64,000 bases of DNA. Origin: Saccharicrinis sp963677655 (GTDB lineage Bacteria > Bacteroidota > Bacteroidia > Bacteroidales > Marinilabiliaceae). Where the stretch lies: assembly GCA_963677655.1 (NCBI GenBank), contig OY782088.1, one strand, 5' to 3'. Below the pieces are notes generated by a model. It had not been told where the DNA came from. It worked only from the letters and a program-made list of their open reading frames with translations, and searched no databases. Below, piece by piece: positions 18,727 through 28,331 of the stretch. The position numbers and the translations under genes are program-made. Each line of letters begins with the position of its first letter. Positions within the stretch are counted from its first letter, which is position 1.

Positions 18727-19959
18727 ATGAAAGTACTTCAGCTCTGTGGTAAAGATTTTTGGGGTGCCGGTCGTGCAGCTTATCGTTTGCATAAAGGCCT
18801 TCAGGAAGTTGATGTAGATTCGAGTATGTGGGTAGGAGCAAAACGAAGTAGTGATGATTCGGTTATTAACTTGTGCAACTCAGGTGTTAAGACTAAACTA
18901 TTAAAGCTATTTACAAAACTTGAAAAAATACTAATAAAGCTGGCAGGAGGGAAGAATAAAGAAATGTTTTCTTTGGGTTTGCCAGGACATAATTTGAAAC
19001 GTAAGATAGAGAAATTTGAGCCTGATGTTATTCATATCCATTGGATTAATAGAGGATTTATGAATCTTCAGTCGTTAAAGAATATCGATATTCCGGTTGT
19101 TATTAGTCTGCATGATATGTGGTGGTTTTCAGGAGGATGTCATTACGATGGAGAGTGTGATAGATATAAATTTGAGTGTGGAAAGTGTCCTGTTTTGTTT
19201 TCTAAAAAAATGTTTGATCTTAGTTTTAAACATTTGCAAAACAAAAAGTTAATAATACAATCCGTTCCGAATTTGACAATTGTTGGATTAAGTGAGTGGA
19301 TGGCGTCGTGTGTTAATGAAAGTTCAATAGGTGGAAATCAGAAAGTTGTTCAACTACCAAATGGTATTGATACTAATCAGTTTCAACCACAGAATAAGTT
19401 CGAAGCAAGAAATCAATTAGGTTTACCACTCCATAAGAAATTGATATTATTTGCAGCTGTAGATGCTCTTTCTGAAAGTCGTAAAGGCTATAAATATATT
19501 GCAGAAGCATTAAAATATCTTACGCCTCACTATGAACTTGTTATTATTGGTGAAAAGAGTGATGAAAAAGAGGTTAGTGGTTTAATGGCTCACTTTATTG
19601 GAGAAATAAAGCATGATGAAGAGCTTATTAAGTATCTCTCAGCTGTTGATGTTGCTGTTGTTCCTTCTTTGCAAGAGAATCTGTCTAACTTAATCATGGA
19701 AACTCTGGCTTGTGCAACACCTGTAGTTGCATTCAATATAGGGGGAAATGGCGATATGATTCATCATAAAGACAATGGATATTTGGCACAAAAGGAAAAT
19801 GCTGTTGATTTGGCTAAAGGCATAGAGTATTGTTGTAATGGCAATGTTAATGAAAATTTGTCTTTAAATGCTCGAAAATCGGTTGTTGAAAACTTTGGTA
19901 TTGTTCCGGTGGCAAAAAGATATAAAAAACTATACGAGGAAATTTGTAGTAGTTTGTAA
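18727..19959 (+). CDS. Glycosyltransferase family 4
   Basis: The 410-residue GT-B enzyme has an N-terminal acceptor domain opening with KVLQLCGKDFWGAGRAAYRLH. The C-terminal donor domain carries the GT4 E-x7-E region (PSLQENLSNLIMETLACATPVVAF) and a GGNGD segment. A short cysteine-rich segment near residues 138-155 (GGCHYDGECDRYKFECGKCP) is common in the GT4 subgroup found with Bacteroidota EPS loci. It is cytoplasmic and presumably adds one sugar to the lipid-linked repeat unit of locus A. Donor and linkage are unknown. Confidence 0.9.
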   Translation: MKVLQLCGKDFWGAGRAAYRLHKGLQEVDVDSSMWVGAKRSSDDSVINLCNSGVKTKLLKLFTKLEKILIKLAGGKNKEMFSLGLPGHNLKRKIEKFEPDVIHIHWINRGFMNLQSLKNIDIPVVISLHDMWWFSGGCHYDGECDRYKFECGKCPVLFSKKMFDLSFKHLQNKKLIIQSVPNLTIVGLSEWMASCVNESSIGGNQKVVQLPNGIDTNQFQPQNKFEARNQLGLPLHKKLILFAAVDALSESRKGYKYIAEALKYLTPHYELVIIGEKSDEKEVSGLMAHFIGEIKHDEELIKYLSAVDVAVVPSLQENLSNLIMETLACATPVVAFNIGGNGDMIHHKDNGYLAQKENAVDLAKGIEYCCNGNVNENLSLNARKSVVENFGIVPVAKRYKKLYEEICSSL

Positions 19960-19968
19960 AAATGGTTT

Positions 19969-21207
19969 ATGATTAATTTAACTAAAATAACAGACTATCT
20001 TTTGGTGTACCTACTTATTGCTTTTTCTGGTATACCTTTCTTTTATAAAGCTCACATTTTAATGATGGTGGGATTTACTGCTTTCCCGCTCCTTGTTTTT
20101 TTTATACGAAAAAGAAAGTTTGATTGGTTTATCATTATATATATTCTTGTGGCCATGGCTGTTCAAGTTGGACAGATGATGAAGTTTTACCAATTGCCTC
20201 TTTTGACTTATTTAGGTCTGCATGTTAGGATACTATTTGCCTATCTTGTAATAAAGTCTGTCGAAGAAAAAACCATTAAATATTATGTAGATATTCTGTG
20301 TTTTTCAGTTTACTCGAGTTTAGTCTTTTATTTGCTCTCTTATAATGGAGCGTTTGACAGCTTATTAAAAAATACAGTTGCGCCCTTATTTACAAATCCA
20401 TTAATAAAAGATCAAAGCTATACAGTGTGGCCTTCTGTGATTTTGTATACTATTAATCCTAGTGGAGAAGGTTTTTCTTGGTTATTGCGTAATTCAGGTC
20501 CTTTTTGGGAGCCGGGGGCGTTTTCCGGTTTTTTGATTGTGGCACTTCTTTTCAATATTATTGTAACAGGTACATTGTTTAATAAGCAAGGTAAGGTTAT
20601 AATTTTAGGAGTAGTCTCAACTTTTTCTACGTCGGGTATTATAGTATTAGCATTTGTAATATCAGCTTACTTGTTTTTAAATAAAAATTCTGTTAGCAGG
20701 TATATATTACTTCCTTTTATGTTTATTATAAGTGCGGTGTTATTTGTCTCGGTTGATTTTTTAGGCGCAAAGGTGGTTAGCAAAATGAGTTACTCTAATT
20801 CAACATACAATACCCGGTTTAAGAGTGCCAGTATTGATCTGCAAGATTTTTCTGAAAATCCGTTTTTAGGATTAGGACGAGCTGATGCTACTCGCTTTAA
20901 AGGTGAAACCAGAACTCGAACCATACATAGAAATAATGGAGTCACATATCATTTGGCTACATATGGTATTATTATTTTTGTACTGTATTTTTCTTTAATG
21001 TACCTGGCTTTTTACAGAATGGGTAATTACTGGCAAACGGATTCAAGGATGGCTGTCTTTGCATTAATTACAATTTTTTTAATAGGATTTTCACAAGTAT
21101 ATTTTCATAAGCCATTTTTTATTGCACTAACCTTACTTCCGGTATTGTTTATAGGTAAAAGTATGTCCTCAGTAAGTGATTCAGAGGATGGCGAAAATGT
21201 GATTTAA
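19969..21207 (+). CDS. Wzy-like O-antigen/EPS polymerase (locus A)
   Basis: The 412-residue polytopic membrane protein has about ten to twelve hydrophobic segments. A long extracytoplasmic loop (about residues 135-180) contains the SGPFWEPGAFSGF segment, typical of the O-antigen ligase/polymerase (Wzy_C-like) families in Bacteroidota EPS clusters. A second loop near residue 285 reads NPFLGLGRAD, again as in these polymerases. It starts ten bases after the GT4 gene. Sequence alone cannot separate polymerase from ligase, but one polymerase is expected here and no other candidate exists in locus A. Confidence 0.8.
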   Translation: MINLTKITDYLLVYLLIAFSGIPFFYKAHILMMVGFTAFPLLVFFIRKRKFDWFIIIYILVAMAVQVGQMMKFYQLPLLTYLGLHVRILFAYLVIKSVEEKTIKYYVDILCFSVYSSLVFYLLSYNGAFDSLLKNTVAPLFTNPLIKDQSYTVWPSVILYTINPSGEGFSWLLRNSGPFWEPGAFSGFLIVALLFNIIVTGTLFNKQGKVIILGVVSTFSTSGIIVLAFVISAYLFLNKNSVSRYILLPFMFIISAVLFVSVDFLGAKVVSKMSYSNSTYNTRFKSASIDLQDFSENPFLGLGRADATRFKGETRTRTIHRNNGVTYHLATYGIIIFVLYFSLMYLAFYRMGNYWQTDSRMAVFALITIFLIGFSQVYFHKPFFIALTLLPVLFIGKSMSSVSDSEDGENVI

Positions 21208-21222
21208 TTATTAGATGTTGGT

Positions 21223-22101
21223 ATGAAGATTTTTGTAGTAATAGCCGTTTTTAATCGTAAAAAATATACTTTAGATTGTTTGTCCTTTCTGAAATCACAA
21301 ACCTATTCTGATTTTCAAATCGTTATTGTTGATGATGGATCAACAGATGGAACCAGTGAAGAAATCCAGAAAAAGTATCCTGAGGTAATTATTGTTAAAG
21401 GAGATGGCAATTGGTGGTGGACAAAATCCATGAATATAGGCTGTAATAAAGCCATTGAACTAGGGGCTAATTTATTGATAACATTAAATAATGATACTTA
21501 TTTTGAGAAGGATTTTGTTAATCAATTGGTAGATCTTCATTCAAAATATCCAAAAGCAATTTTAGGATCGCTAAATCTAATTAGAAAGGAAAGTGAATAT
21601 ATATTCTTTTCAGGATTAAAAAATATTGTTTGGTGGAAAGCAAAAGAGGTTAAGTATCATAAAGCATTTACTCCTTATAATAATGATTTAAGAGGAATAC
21701 ATTCAACAAAGTGTTTAAACGGAAGAGGAACTTTAATTCCAGTTAAAATATTTCAGGAGATAGGAGGGTATGATGAAACTAATTTCCCTCAATATGCCTC
21801 GGATTACGACTTGACATTAAGAGCTCAACAGAAAGGTTATGATTGTTTAATTAGTTATGATATAAAAGTATACTCTTTTGTTGAAGAAACAGGAGATGGA
21901 AAAAGTTTTATGAATCAATCATGGTTAGCCTTTTTTAAATCGTTTAAAAATCCATATTCACAAACATCATTAAAAATGTGGTATCGTTATTATTTAAATA
22001 ATGCACCAAAGGGCTCTCGATTGATAGGCTTTATATTTCAAAATCTACGTACCGTGGTAGCTTTTGTAAGAAAAAGAAAAATGCTCTCAGAAATAAATTA
22101 A
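21223..22101 (+). CDS. Glycosyltransferase family 2
   Basis: The 292-residue GT-A enzyme has the N-terminal strand VVIAVFNRKKYTLDCL, the nucleotide-binding VDDGSTDGTSEEI, the DGNWWWTKSMNIG segment and NNDT in the place of the DXD motif. The NWWWT block is typical of rhamnosyltransferase-like GT2 enzymes, though donor specificity cannot be read from it. The protein is soluble or membrane-associated, with no clear transmembrane helix. It lies in the locus A operon, 15 bases after the polymerase gene. Confidence 0.9.
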   Translation: MKIFVVIAVFNRKKYTLDCLSFLKSQTYSDFQIVIVDDGSTDGTSEEIQKKYPEVIIVKGDGNWWWTKSMNIGCNKAIELGANLLITLNNDTYFEKDFVNQLVDLHSKYPKAILGSLNLIRKESEYIFFSGLKNIVWWKAKEVKYHKAFTPYNNDLRGIHSTKCLNGRGTLIPVKIFQEIGGYDETNFPQYASDYDLTLRAQQKGYDCLISYDIKVYSFVEETGDGKSFMNQSWLAFFKSFKNPYSQTSLKMWYRYYLNNAPKGSRLIGFIFQNLRTVVAFVRKRKMLSEIN

Positions 22102-22131
22102 AAGTAATAAGAGAATTAATTATAGTTATAC

Positions 22132-23097
22132 ATGATTTCATTTATAATAATAGGTCGTAATGAAGGTTGGCGTCTTAAAAAATGTTTAGAGAGTGCTATC
22201 CGTGCTATTCATGTAAATAATTACGATGCAGAGATAATATATGTTGATTCTAAGTCTACCGATGATAGTATTCAGTTAGCAAAAAGTTATAAAGAGGTAA
22301 AAGCTATTCTTTTGACTGGAGATTTTAATGCAGCAATAGCCAGAAATATTGGAGTTAAAGAATCAAAAGGTGAAGATTTGGTTTTTTTAGATGGCGATAT
22401 GGAGATTAATGCTGAGTTTCTGCCATTAATATTCGGTAAAAACCAAACTCTCTCATACGATTTTGTCTCTGGTAATTTTATGAATTATTATTATGATGAT
22501 GAAGGAAATTTATTAAAGAAAGAGTATTATCAAAAAATATATACAGAAGTAGATGCCTATCAATATACAACAGGAGGCCTGTTTGCAATAAAGCGAAAAC
22601 ATTGGGAGGATGTTAATGGAATGAAGCCTTTATTTAAAAAGGGACAGGATCTGGACTTGGGATATCGATTGGCGAGAAAAGGTGTTTTTCTTTTAAGGAA
22701 GAAAGAATGCATGGCAAATCATCATACTATTGATTATAAAAATGAGAAAAGATTGTGGAGTTCATTCTTTGATGGGACCTATGTGTATCCTCGTTCTGTT
22801 TTATATCGTCATCATTTGTTGAACAAGTATGTGTTGAATCGATTTTTAACCAGTGATCCTACATTGGGTTTATTGGTTTTTTCTATTGGGATGGTAATTG
22901 TATTTCATCAACCACTTTGGTTATTAGTTTATCTAGTATTAACCATAATGGCAGTTTTATATGCAATGCGAAAAACCGGATTTAAAGGTTTATTAGGACG
23001 TATAGGAAATCATATCTTGAGAGATTTTTTAAGTGTTTTTGCATTTTTATTCTTCTATCCTTCAAATAATAAAAGCATAGATTATCAAATAATGTAG
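22132..23097 (+). CDS. Glycosyltransferase family 2 with C-terminal membrane anchor
   Basis: The 321-residue protein has a GT2 domain in residues 1-210 (SFIIIGRNEGWRLKKCLESA; VDSKSTDDSI; FLDGDMEIN as DXD-like motif). Two closely spaced hydrophobic segments lie near residues 245-280, followed by a short tail. The domain resembles dolichol-phosphate or EPS glycosyltransferases. The last codon is followed immediately by the next gene's start, so the genes are cotranscribed. Donor unknown. Confidence 0.88.
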   Translation: MISFIIIGRNEGWRLKKCLESAIRAIHVNNYDAEIIYVDSKSTDDSIQLAKSYKEVKAILLTGDFNAAIARNIGVKESKGEDLVFLDGDMEINAEFLPLIFGKNQTLSYDFVSGNFMNYYYDDEGNLLKKEYYQKIYTEVDAYQYTTGGLFAIKRKHWEDVNGMKPLFKKGQDLDLGYRLARKGVFLLRKKECMANHHTIDYKNEKRLWSSFFDGTYVYPRSVLYRHHLLNKYVLNRFLTSDPTLGLLVFSIGMVIVFHQPLWLLVYLVLTIMAVLYAMRKTGFKGLLGRIGNHILRDFLSVFAFLFFYPSNNKSIDYQIM

Positions 23098-23100
23098 TTG

Positions 23101-24126
23101 ATGAAGCAAATAAAATCCATAATAAAAAGGTTGTTATTCTTAATGGCTGCATGTTTTCCCTTAAAACTATTGCAAAGGATAGCTGGGAATAGAGCTGTTT
23201 TTATTAACTATCATAGTATAAAAGGAATAGATTCTGATGAAATCATTAATCGAAATGTTTATAGAACGATAGATGAATTTGTCGAGGACATTAAATATCT
23301 ATTGAAAAATTTTAAATCTCTATCCATCAATGAAATTATCGATAATATTAAAAAAGGCAATAAAATAGATAATGATGGTTTTTATTTGACTTTTGATGAC
23401 GGATTGAGTGTTGTTTACAATTATTTCGTTCCTCTACTAAAGAAATACAAACTTACAGCTTCTGTTTTTTTGAATCCTGATTTTGTTGATAATAAAGACT
23501 TGCATTTTCAACGAAAGAAGAATTTACTGAAGAATATAGTAAATGATGAAGATCTGAAATCGAAAGATCAAGATTGGAAAAGTATTTTTTCCAGAGTAAA
23601 AATTATTGATGTAGAATTTCATGACGCTGTTAATTCTATTGATTATAAAAAATCAGAAATATTAAATGATTTATTATTTCTGTTTAATATCGATTATAAA
23701 GAGTATTTGAAAAAGAATAAAATTTATTTAACCTCAGATCAAATTGAGGAAATGATAGAGGATGGTTTTTCATTTGGTGGGCATAGTATGAATCATCCAA
23801 AATATGGAGAATTATCAGAAGAAGAGCAGCAAAAACAAACCATTGAAAGTATCAATTGGGTACAAAATAAATTTAGTTTACCATATCGCATTTTTGCATT
23901 TCCTTTACGAGATCAGGAAATCTCAAAAAATCACTTTGATAAGTTAGATGGTAAATGCGAGGTATCTTTTGGAGTAAATGGGATTTGTGATGATGAGGTG
24001 CCTTTTCATATTCATCGTATTGATGTTGAAAGTTCAGGAGTAAAGATAGCATGGGTATTGAAATTCGAATATCTTAAGTTTATAGTAAAGAGGTGTTTGG
24101 GTAAGGAAGTTTTAAAGCGTAGTTAA
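23101..24126 (+). CDS. Polysaccharide deacetylase (NodB/CE4 type), first of locus A
   Basis: The 341-residue protein has a hydrophobic N-terminus and a CE4 domain. The metal-binding Asp pair is in FYLTFDDGLSVVYNY and the HxxxH motif in GGHSMNHPKYG. A long insert separates the two motifs (about residues 125-215), larger than in simple NodB. The ATG at 23101 is preferred over the TTG three bases upstream. It may N-deacetylate a sugar of the glycan, or act on lipid-linked intermediates. It is separated by only three bases from the preceding gene and eight bases from the flippase gene. Confidence 0.87.
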   Translation: MKQIKSIIKRLLFLMAACFPLKLLQRIAGNRAVFINYHSIKGIDSDEIINRNVYRTIDEFVEDIKYLLKNFKSLSINEIIDNIKKGNKIDNDGFYLTFDDGLSVVYNYFVPLLKKYKLTASVFLNPDFVDNKDLHFQRKKNLLKNIVNDEDLKSKDQDWKSIFSRVKIIDVEFHDAVNSIDYKKSEILNDLLFLFNIDYKEYLKKNKIYLTSDQIEEMIEDGFSFGGHSMNHPKYGELSEEEQQKQTIESINWVQNKFSLPYRIFAFPLRDQEISKNHFDKLDGKCEVSFGVNGICDDEVPFHIHRIDVESSGVKIAWVLKFEYLKFIVKRCLGKEVLKRS

Positions 24127-24133
24127 TATTCCA

Positions 24134-25717
24134 ATGTCAGATATATCAAATAAAAAAATATTAATAAATAATACCTTATGGGTTTATTCTGGAAAGATAG
24201 TTTCTCAGGTATTAGGACTGTTGGCTACCGTTTTGGTAATAAGAAAATTACCTGTTGATACCTACGGAACTTATTTATTTATTTTTGGACTGTTCTTTAT
24301 TTATCAGATCTTTATTACCAGTCCTGTTAAAAATTTGTTGATTCGTTTTATACCCGAATTAGTAGAGAAAAGGAATTATACTTTAGTTAAAAGACTATTT
24401 TTAGGCTTTACAGGAATCTCTTATTTATTTATATTCCTGTTTACCATTGTGCTGTTTTTCTTTAGTAAGCAAGTTGGTGATTTTTTTAATATAGAGAATT
24501 TTAATAGCTATTTAAGCGCATACAATACATTTGTGTTTTGTTATGCATTAAAAGTTTTATCAGAAGCTATCCTAGCTTCTGTATTAAAGCATAAAGTGAG
24601 TGCACAGGCTAATGTGTTTGTGGTTATATTTCGGGGAGCCAGTTACCTGATTTTACTAAATTCTATCTCAGTAAATCTTTTGTTATATATTGAATCAATA
24701 GGTGCATTGATTTATACCAGTTTTGCATTATGGAATTTATTTAAACTTTTTACTCAATGGAAAAAAGAGGCTAATGAACAGAAAGCAGAAGATAATACAT
24801 TGCATAGAATTTTTCGTTTTTATTTTCTGTCGTTTTTCTCAGAATTAGGATATGGTATTGTTGGGCGAACAAGTGATCAATATATAATAGCAGCTCTTTC
24901 ATCACCTTTATTTGTGGGATTGTATGGTTTTGCATTAAAAATATTTGAGTTGTTCTATAAGGTGCTTCCTTTCAGGGAGTTTGAGTCAGTGCTAAAGCCT
25001 GTGTTTTTTAAACGATATTCAAAAACAAGTAATGATGACGAATTAAATAAATTTTATCAATTCTCATTAAATGTTTTAACTCCTCTTTTTTTATTACCGT
25101 TCTTATATTTTACAATATTTGGAGAAGGTATTATTATTCATGTCTTTGAAGATAAATATTTGCCAGCCTATCCTGTAACTTTAGTTGTGTTATTTGGAAT
25201 TATAGCCAATGGCTTATTTTATGCTCTAAGTTTTGTAATTCATCTTAAAGAACGAATCGAAATTGTTTTGTATTCCAGGTTAATGATGGTTTTGAGTATT
25301 GTGGTTAGTATTTATGCTATGAAACTGTATGGTATTGTAGGAGTGGCATGTACTACAATTTTGGGAGAATTTTTTGCAAGCATTATCATGATAATAATGC
25401 TAAAGAAATATATTGTAATAAGATATCAATTAAAATTCTTTGTTAGATATGGACTATTAATGATATTGATTTTAGGTCTATTTCTTCCTTTTAAATACCT
25501 ATTCCTAAGTATAGGAGGATTAGTTTCTGGAAGTGCAATATTTGGAGTAATTTATACCTTTCTTCTTATCAATATCCATCCATTATCAAAAGAGGAATTA
25601 ATGAAGCTCGAAAGTTTTATAGTTACCTCAGATAAGATAAGCAAGGTGTATCATAAGTTTAGTCCTTATATACGTCGATTTACTATCAAAATGTATTTAG
25701 CACGAAAAAGTTTTTAG
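24134..25717 (+). CDS. Wzx-type polysaccharide flippase (MOP/PST family, locus A)
   Basis: The 527-residue membrane protein has roughly 12-14 hydrophobic helices. The N-terminus reads NNTLWVYSGKIVSQVLGLLATVLVIRKLPVDTYGTYLF in two consecutive blocks, the classic start of PST-family flippases. It would move the undecaprenyl-linked repeat unit of locus A across the inner membrane. It is flanked on both sides by deacetylase genes at very short distances (8 and 5 bases), so all three are in one transcript. Confidence 0.9.
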   Translation: MSDISNKKILINNTLWVYSGKIVSQVLGLLATVLVIRKLPVDTYGTYLFIFGLFFIYQIFITSPVKNLLIRFIPELVEKRNYTLVKRLFLGFTGISYLFIFLFTIVLFFFSKQVGDFFNIENFNSYLSAYNTFVFCYALKVLSEAILASVLKHKVSAQANVFVVIFRGASYLILLNSISVNLLLYIESIGALIYTSFALWNLFKLFTQWKKEANEQKAEDNTLHRIFRFYFLSFFSELGYGIVGRTSDQYIIAALSSPLFVGLYGFALKIFELFYKVLPFREFESVLKPVFFKRYSKTSNDDELNKFYQFSLNVLTPLFLLPFLYFTIFGEGIIIHVFEDKYLPAYPVTLVVLFGIIANGLFYALSFVIHLKERIEIVLYSRLMMVLSIVVSIYAMKLYGIVGVACTTILGEFFASIIMIIMLKKYIVIRYQLKFFVRYGLLMILILGLFLPFKYLFLSIGGLVSGSAIFGVIYTFLLINIHPLSKEELMKLESFIVTSDKISKVYHKFSPYIRRFTIKMYLARKSF

Positions 25718-25721
25718 AATT

Positions 25722-26756
25722 ATGCTGAAATATTATCTGAAATACCTGGCCTTAAAAACTGCAACAGTAATGGTTGTTTTAGGGTTGCATAAACTTCTGT
25801 ATCGATGGTATGGAGGTAAGGGGACAATTTTAATGTTTCATAGGGTCATTCCAAAGCAAAATAGATCACGTATTCATAATCATCTAAGTTTAGAGATCAC
25901 TCCTGAGCATCTTGAGAAAATAATTCTCTTTTTTAAAAAACGAGACTATAATTTTATTTCTATTGATGAAATAGGTGATTATATCAAAGGCAATAAAAAA
26001 TTTGTTGTGTTTACTTTTGATGATGGGTATATAGATAATTACACCTATGCTTATCCGATATTTAAAAGATATAATGTTCCATTTACGATATATGTTTGCA
26101 ATGATTTTCCAAATAACAAAGCTTTCATCTGGTGGTATTATTTAGAGGAATTACTATTGAATAACAATAGAATTGAGATAAGTACCAAAGGATTTATTTT
26201 TAGTGCAGATATTAGTTCATTATTAAAAAAAGAAAAAGCTTTCTATAAATTGAGGGATGCAATAAATAAAAAGGAGCTATCTATAGGTGATTTTAAACAA
26301 TTATTAGATGATAATAAAGTTCAACTACAAGGGGATGATTATTTTTTAAATTGGAGTAAAATTAAAGAGCTCTCTGAAGATTCACTGTTTACCATAGGTG
26401 CTCATACCCTTACTCATCCTGCTTTGAGAAATATACCAGGTTTAGATGCGATAAAGGAAATTGAAGAATCAAGGAAAGAGATACAAACTTTTACCGGAAA
26501 AAGAATAAAACATTTTGCATACCCCTTTGGAAGCAAAAAAGAGGTTTCACTTGAGAATATTGATCAAGTTAAGAAATTAGGATTTGATACAGCAGTAACA
26601 ACAAACCTTGGAAATATTTTTGAAGACCATAAAGATTATATGTGTCAATTACCAAGAATAACTATAAATTCACAAACCTCGTTGAGTGTTTTAAAAATGC
26701 AACTATCAGGCTTTTATTCTTTAATACGTAATAAGTTTAAAAAGGTGGTTTTGTAA
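25722..26756 (+). CDS. Polysaccharide deacetylase (NodB/CE4 type), second of locus A
   Basis: The 344-residue protein has an N-terminal hydrophobic stretch and a CE4 domain with FVVFTFDDGYIDNYTYAYP (catalytic and metal Asp) and IGAHTLTHPALRN (HxxxH). AYPFG near residue 265 and the FDTAVTT block complete the fold. It is a distant paralogue of the deacetylase upstream of the flippase. Two deacetylases in one locus suggest that two different N-acetyl groups are removed, or that one enzyme acts before export and the other after. This is inference. Confidence 0.88.
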   Translation: MLKYYLKYLALKTATVMVVLGLHKLLYRWYGGKGTILMFHRVIPKQNRSRIHNHLSLEITPEHLEKIILFFKKRDYNFISIDEIGDYIKGNKKFVVFTFDDGYIDNYTYAYPIFKRYNVPFTIYVCNDFPNNKAFIWWYYLEELLLNNNRIEISTKGFIFSADISSLLKKEKAFYKLRDAINKKELSIGDFKQLLDDNKVQLQGDDYFLNWSKIKELSEDSLFTIGAHTLTHPALRNIPGLDAIKEIEESRKEIQTFTGKRIKHFAYPFGSKKEVSLENIDQVKKLGFDTAVTTNLGNIFEDHKDYMCQLPRITINSQTSLSVLKMQLSGFYSLIRNKFKKVVL

Positions 26757-26791
26757 AACATTAAAAATAAGATTTGAATTAGAGTAATACA

Positions 26792-27886
26792 ATGACACAA
26801 AATAAAAGGATAGCGGTTATAGGTTTAAAAGGTTTACCTGCGTTTGGAGGTGCAGCTACTGTTGGGCAGAATATCATAAATCAGTTAAAAGGTGATTTTG
26901 ATTTTACTGTATTTTCAGTTGCTTCTCATGCTCAGGAAGATTTTTGCATGAAAAATGTAAATCAGATTATTTTTAAATCTTTCCCACTTCAAAAGCTAAA
27001 TGTGTTTTTCTATTACTTGAAATCTTGTTTCTATGTTTTATTTAAGGATAAGTTTGATTTAATTCATCTTCATCATACTGATGCAGCTTTTATTTTGCCT
27101 TTGTTGCGAATAAAGTATAAGGTCGTGTTAACATCTCACGCCCGACCTCAGGATAATTCAAAATGGCCAAAGTATGTAAAGTTGTTTTTTCGTATTAATG
27201 AGAGTATTGCTATTCGGTTTTCAAGCTGTTTTACAACTGTTGCTATGCCACTTAAGCAGTTATATGAGGAGAAGTATAAAACACAAGTGCAATATATCCC
27301 AAATGGAGTAGATTTAGCTATTGCAAGTCAGGTGAAAAAAAATGAGAGACATAATACACCATATATATTATTTTCTGCAGGTAGAGTAATTCCTCTTAAG
27401 GGACTTCATTTATTATTGGATGCCCTAAAAAAAATAAAATATCAAGGGAAGTTGGTTGTCGTTGGAAACTTGGACCAAGTTCCAACATATAAAGATCAAA
27501 TCATTAATCAAAGCAAAGAGTTGGACGTAGAATATGTTGGCTTGATTACAGATAAATTGGAACTACTTTCCATTGTAAAATCAGCTTCTTTGTTTGTATT
27601 TCCTTCATTAACAGAAGCTATGTCTATTATGTTATTGGAAACAGCAATGATGCAAGTTCCCATTATATGTAGCGATATAACCCCAAATAAAGCCATATTT
27701 AATGATAGTGAAGTGGAGTTCTTTAAATCAAACGATGTTGATGATTTAGCTGTTAAAATTGAAAAGTATTATAAAACTCCAGATCAAATTAATGCTAAGG
27801 TTGAATTAGCTTATAAAAAACTAGAACAGGAATACCAGTGGAGGGAGATAGCAAAGAAGTATAAGGAGATGTATGCTAAGCTATAA
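26792..27886 (+). CDS. Glycosyltransferase family 4
   Basis: The 364-residue GT-B enzyme has the N-terminal glycine-rich loop GLKGLPAFGGAATVGQNI. A central linker and donor domain carry FSAGRVIPLKGLHLLLDAL and the E-x7-E region PSLTEAMSIMLLETAMMQVPI. It is the last forward-strand gene of locus A and converges on the reverse-strand VOC gene 28 bases downstream; no strong terminator is visible between them. The sugar donor is unknown. Confidence 0.9.
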   Translation: MTQNKRIAVIGLKGLPAFGGAATVGQNIINQLKGDFDFTVFSVASHAQEDFCMKNVNQIIFKSFPLQKLNVFFYYLKSCFYVLFKDKFDLIHLHHTDAAFILPLLRIKYKVVLTSHARPQDNSKWPKYVKLFFRINESIAIRFSSCFTTVAMPLKQLYEEKYKTQVQYIPNGVDLAIASQVKKNERHNTPYILFSAGRVIPLKGLHLLLDALKKIKYQGKLVVVGNLDQVPTYKDQIINQSKELDVEYVGLITDKLELLSIVKSASLFVFPSLTEAMSIMLLETAMMQVPIICSDITPNKAIFNDSEVEFFKSNDVDDLAVKIEKYYKTPDQINAKVELAYKKLEQEYQWREIAKKYKEMYAKL

Positions 27887-27914
27887 TATAGTTAACTTAT
27901 CGTTTAAATTAACC

Positions 27915-28331
27915 CTAATCAATTTTTCTCTCTTTTTTGTCTGTATCAATTACTTCAATATTTAAATTGTTTTTAGCTAGCAAAAAAGCAATGTCTTCAT
28001 TTCCAAAAGCTTCACCTGGGCTTGGAGGAGAAATTAACCGCATGCCATTCTCTTTAAATAACGGAATTACTTGCTCTATGTTTCCTACTTTAAAACAAAG
28101 ATGATGAAGCCCACCACCTCTTTTTGCGAAACCATATATTGGAGAACTCTCTTCAGATGGAGAAATTAGTTTAATAGTAATGGAGTTTTCTTTCCCCATA
28201 AATACTACAAGAACTTTTTGTTTTGTATTAATAACTTCTTCTGTTATTTGAGTGTAGCCAAAACACTTTTTCCATTGTGTAATACCTTCGTTGATGTTTT
28301 TAACTACTATTCCTATATGGTCTATGATCAT
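27915..28331 (-). CDS. VOC-superfamily protein, methylmalonyl-CoA epimerase/glyoxalase-like
   Basis: The 138-residue protein has two vicinal-oxygen-chelate betaalphabetabetabeta repeats. It starts MIIDHIGIVVKNINEGI (first metal His) and has GGGLHHLCFKVGNIEQ (second His) and a C-terminal NLNIEVID (Glu ligand). The layout resembles methylmalonyl-CoA epimerase and related glyoxalases. It is the only reverse-strand gene between loci A and B. Similar proteins are sometimes found in capsule loci, where an isomerase or lyase role has been supposed. I cannot assign a substrate. Confidence 0.82.
   Translation of the reverse strand: MIIDHIGIVVKNINEGITQWKKCFGYTQITEEVINTKQKVLVVFMGKENSITIKLISPSEESSPIYGFAKRGGGLHHLCFKVGNIEQVIPLFKENGMRLISPPSPGEAFGNEDIAFLLAKNNLNIEVIDTDKKERKID

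Noticed and set aside
27886..27915. Terminator between the GT4 gene and the convergent VOC gene
   Set aside because: Only a five-base-pair stem (gttaa/ttaac) without a T-run could be drawn. Not convincing.
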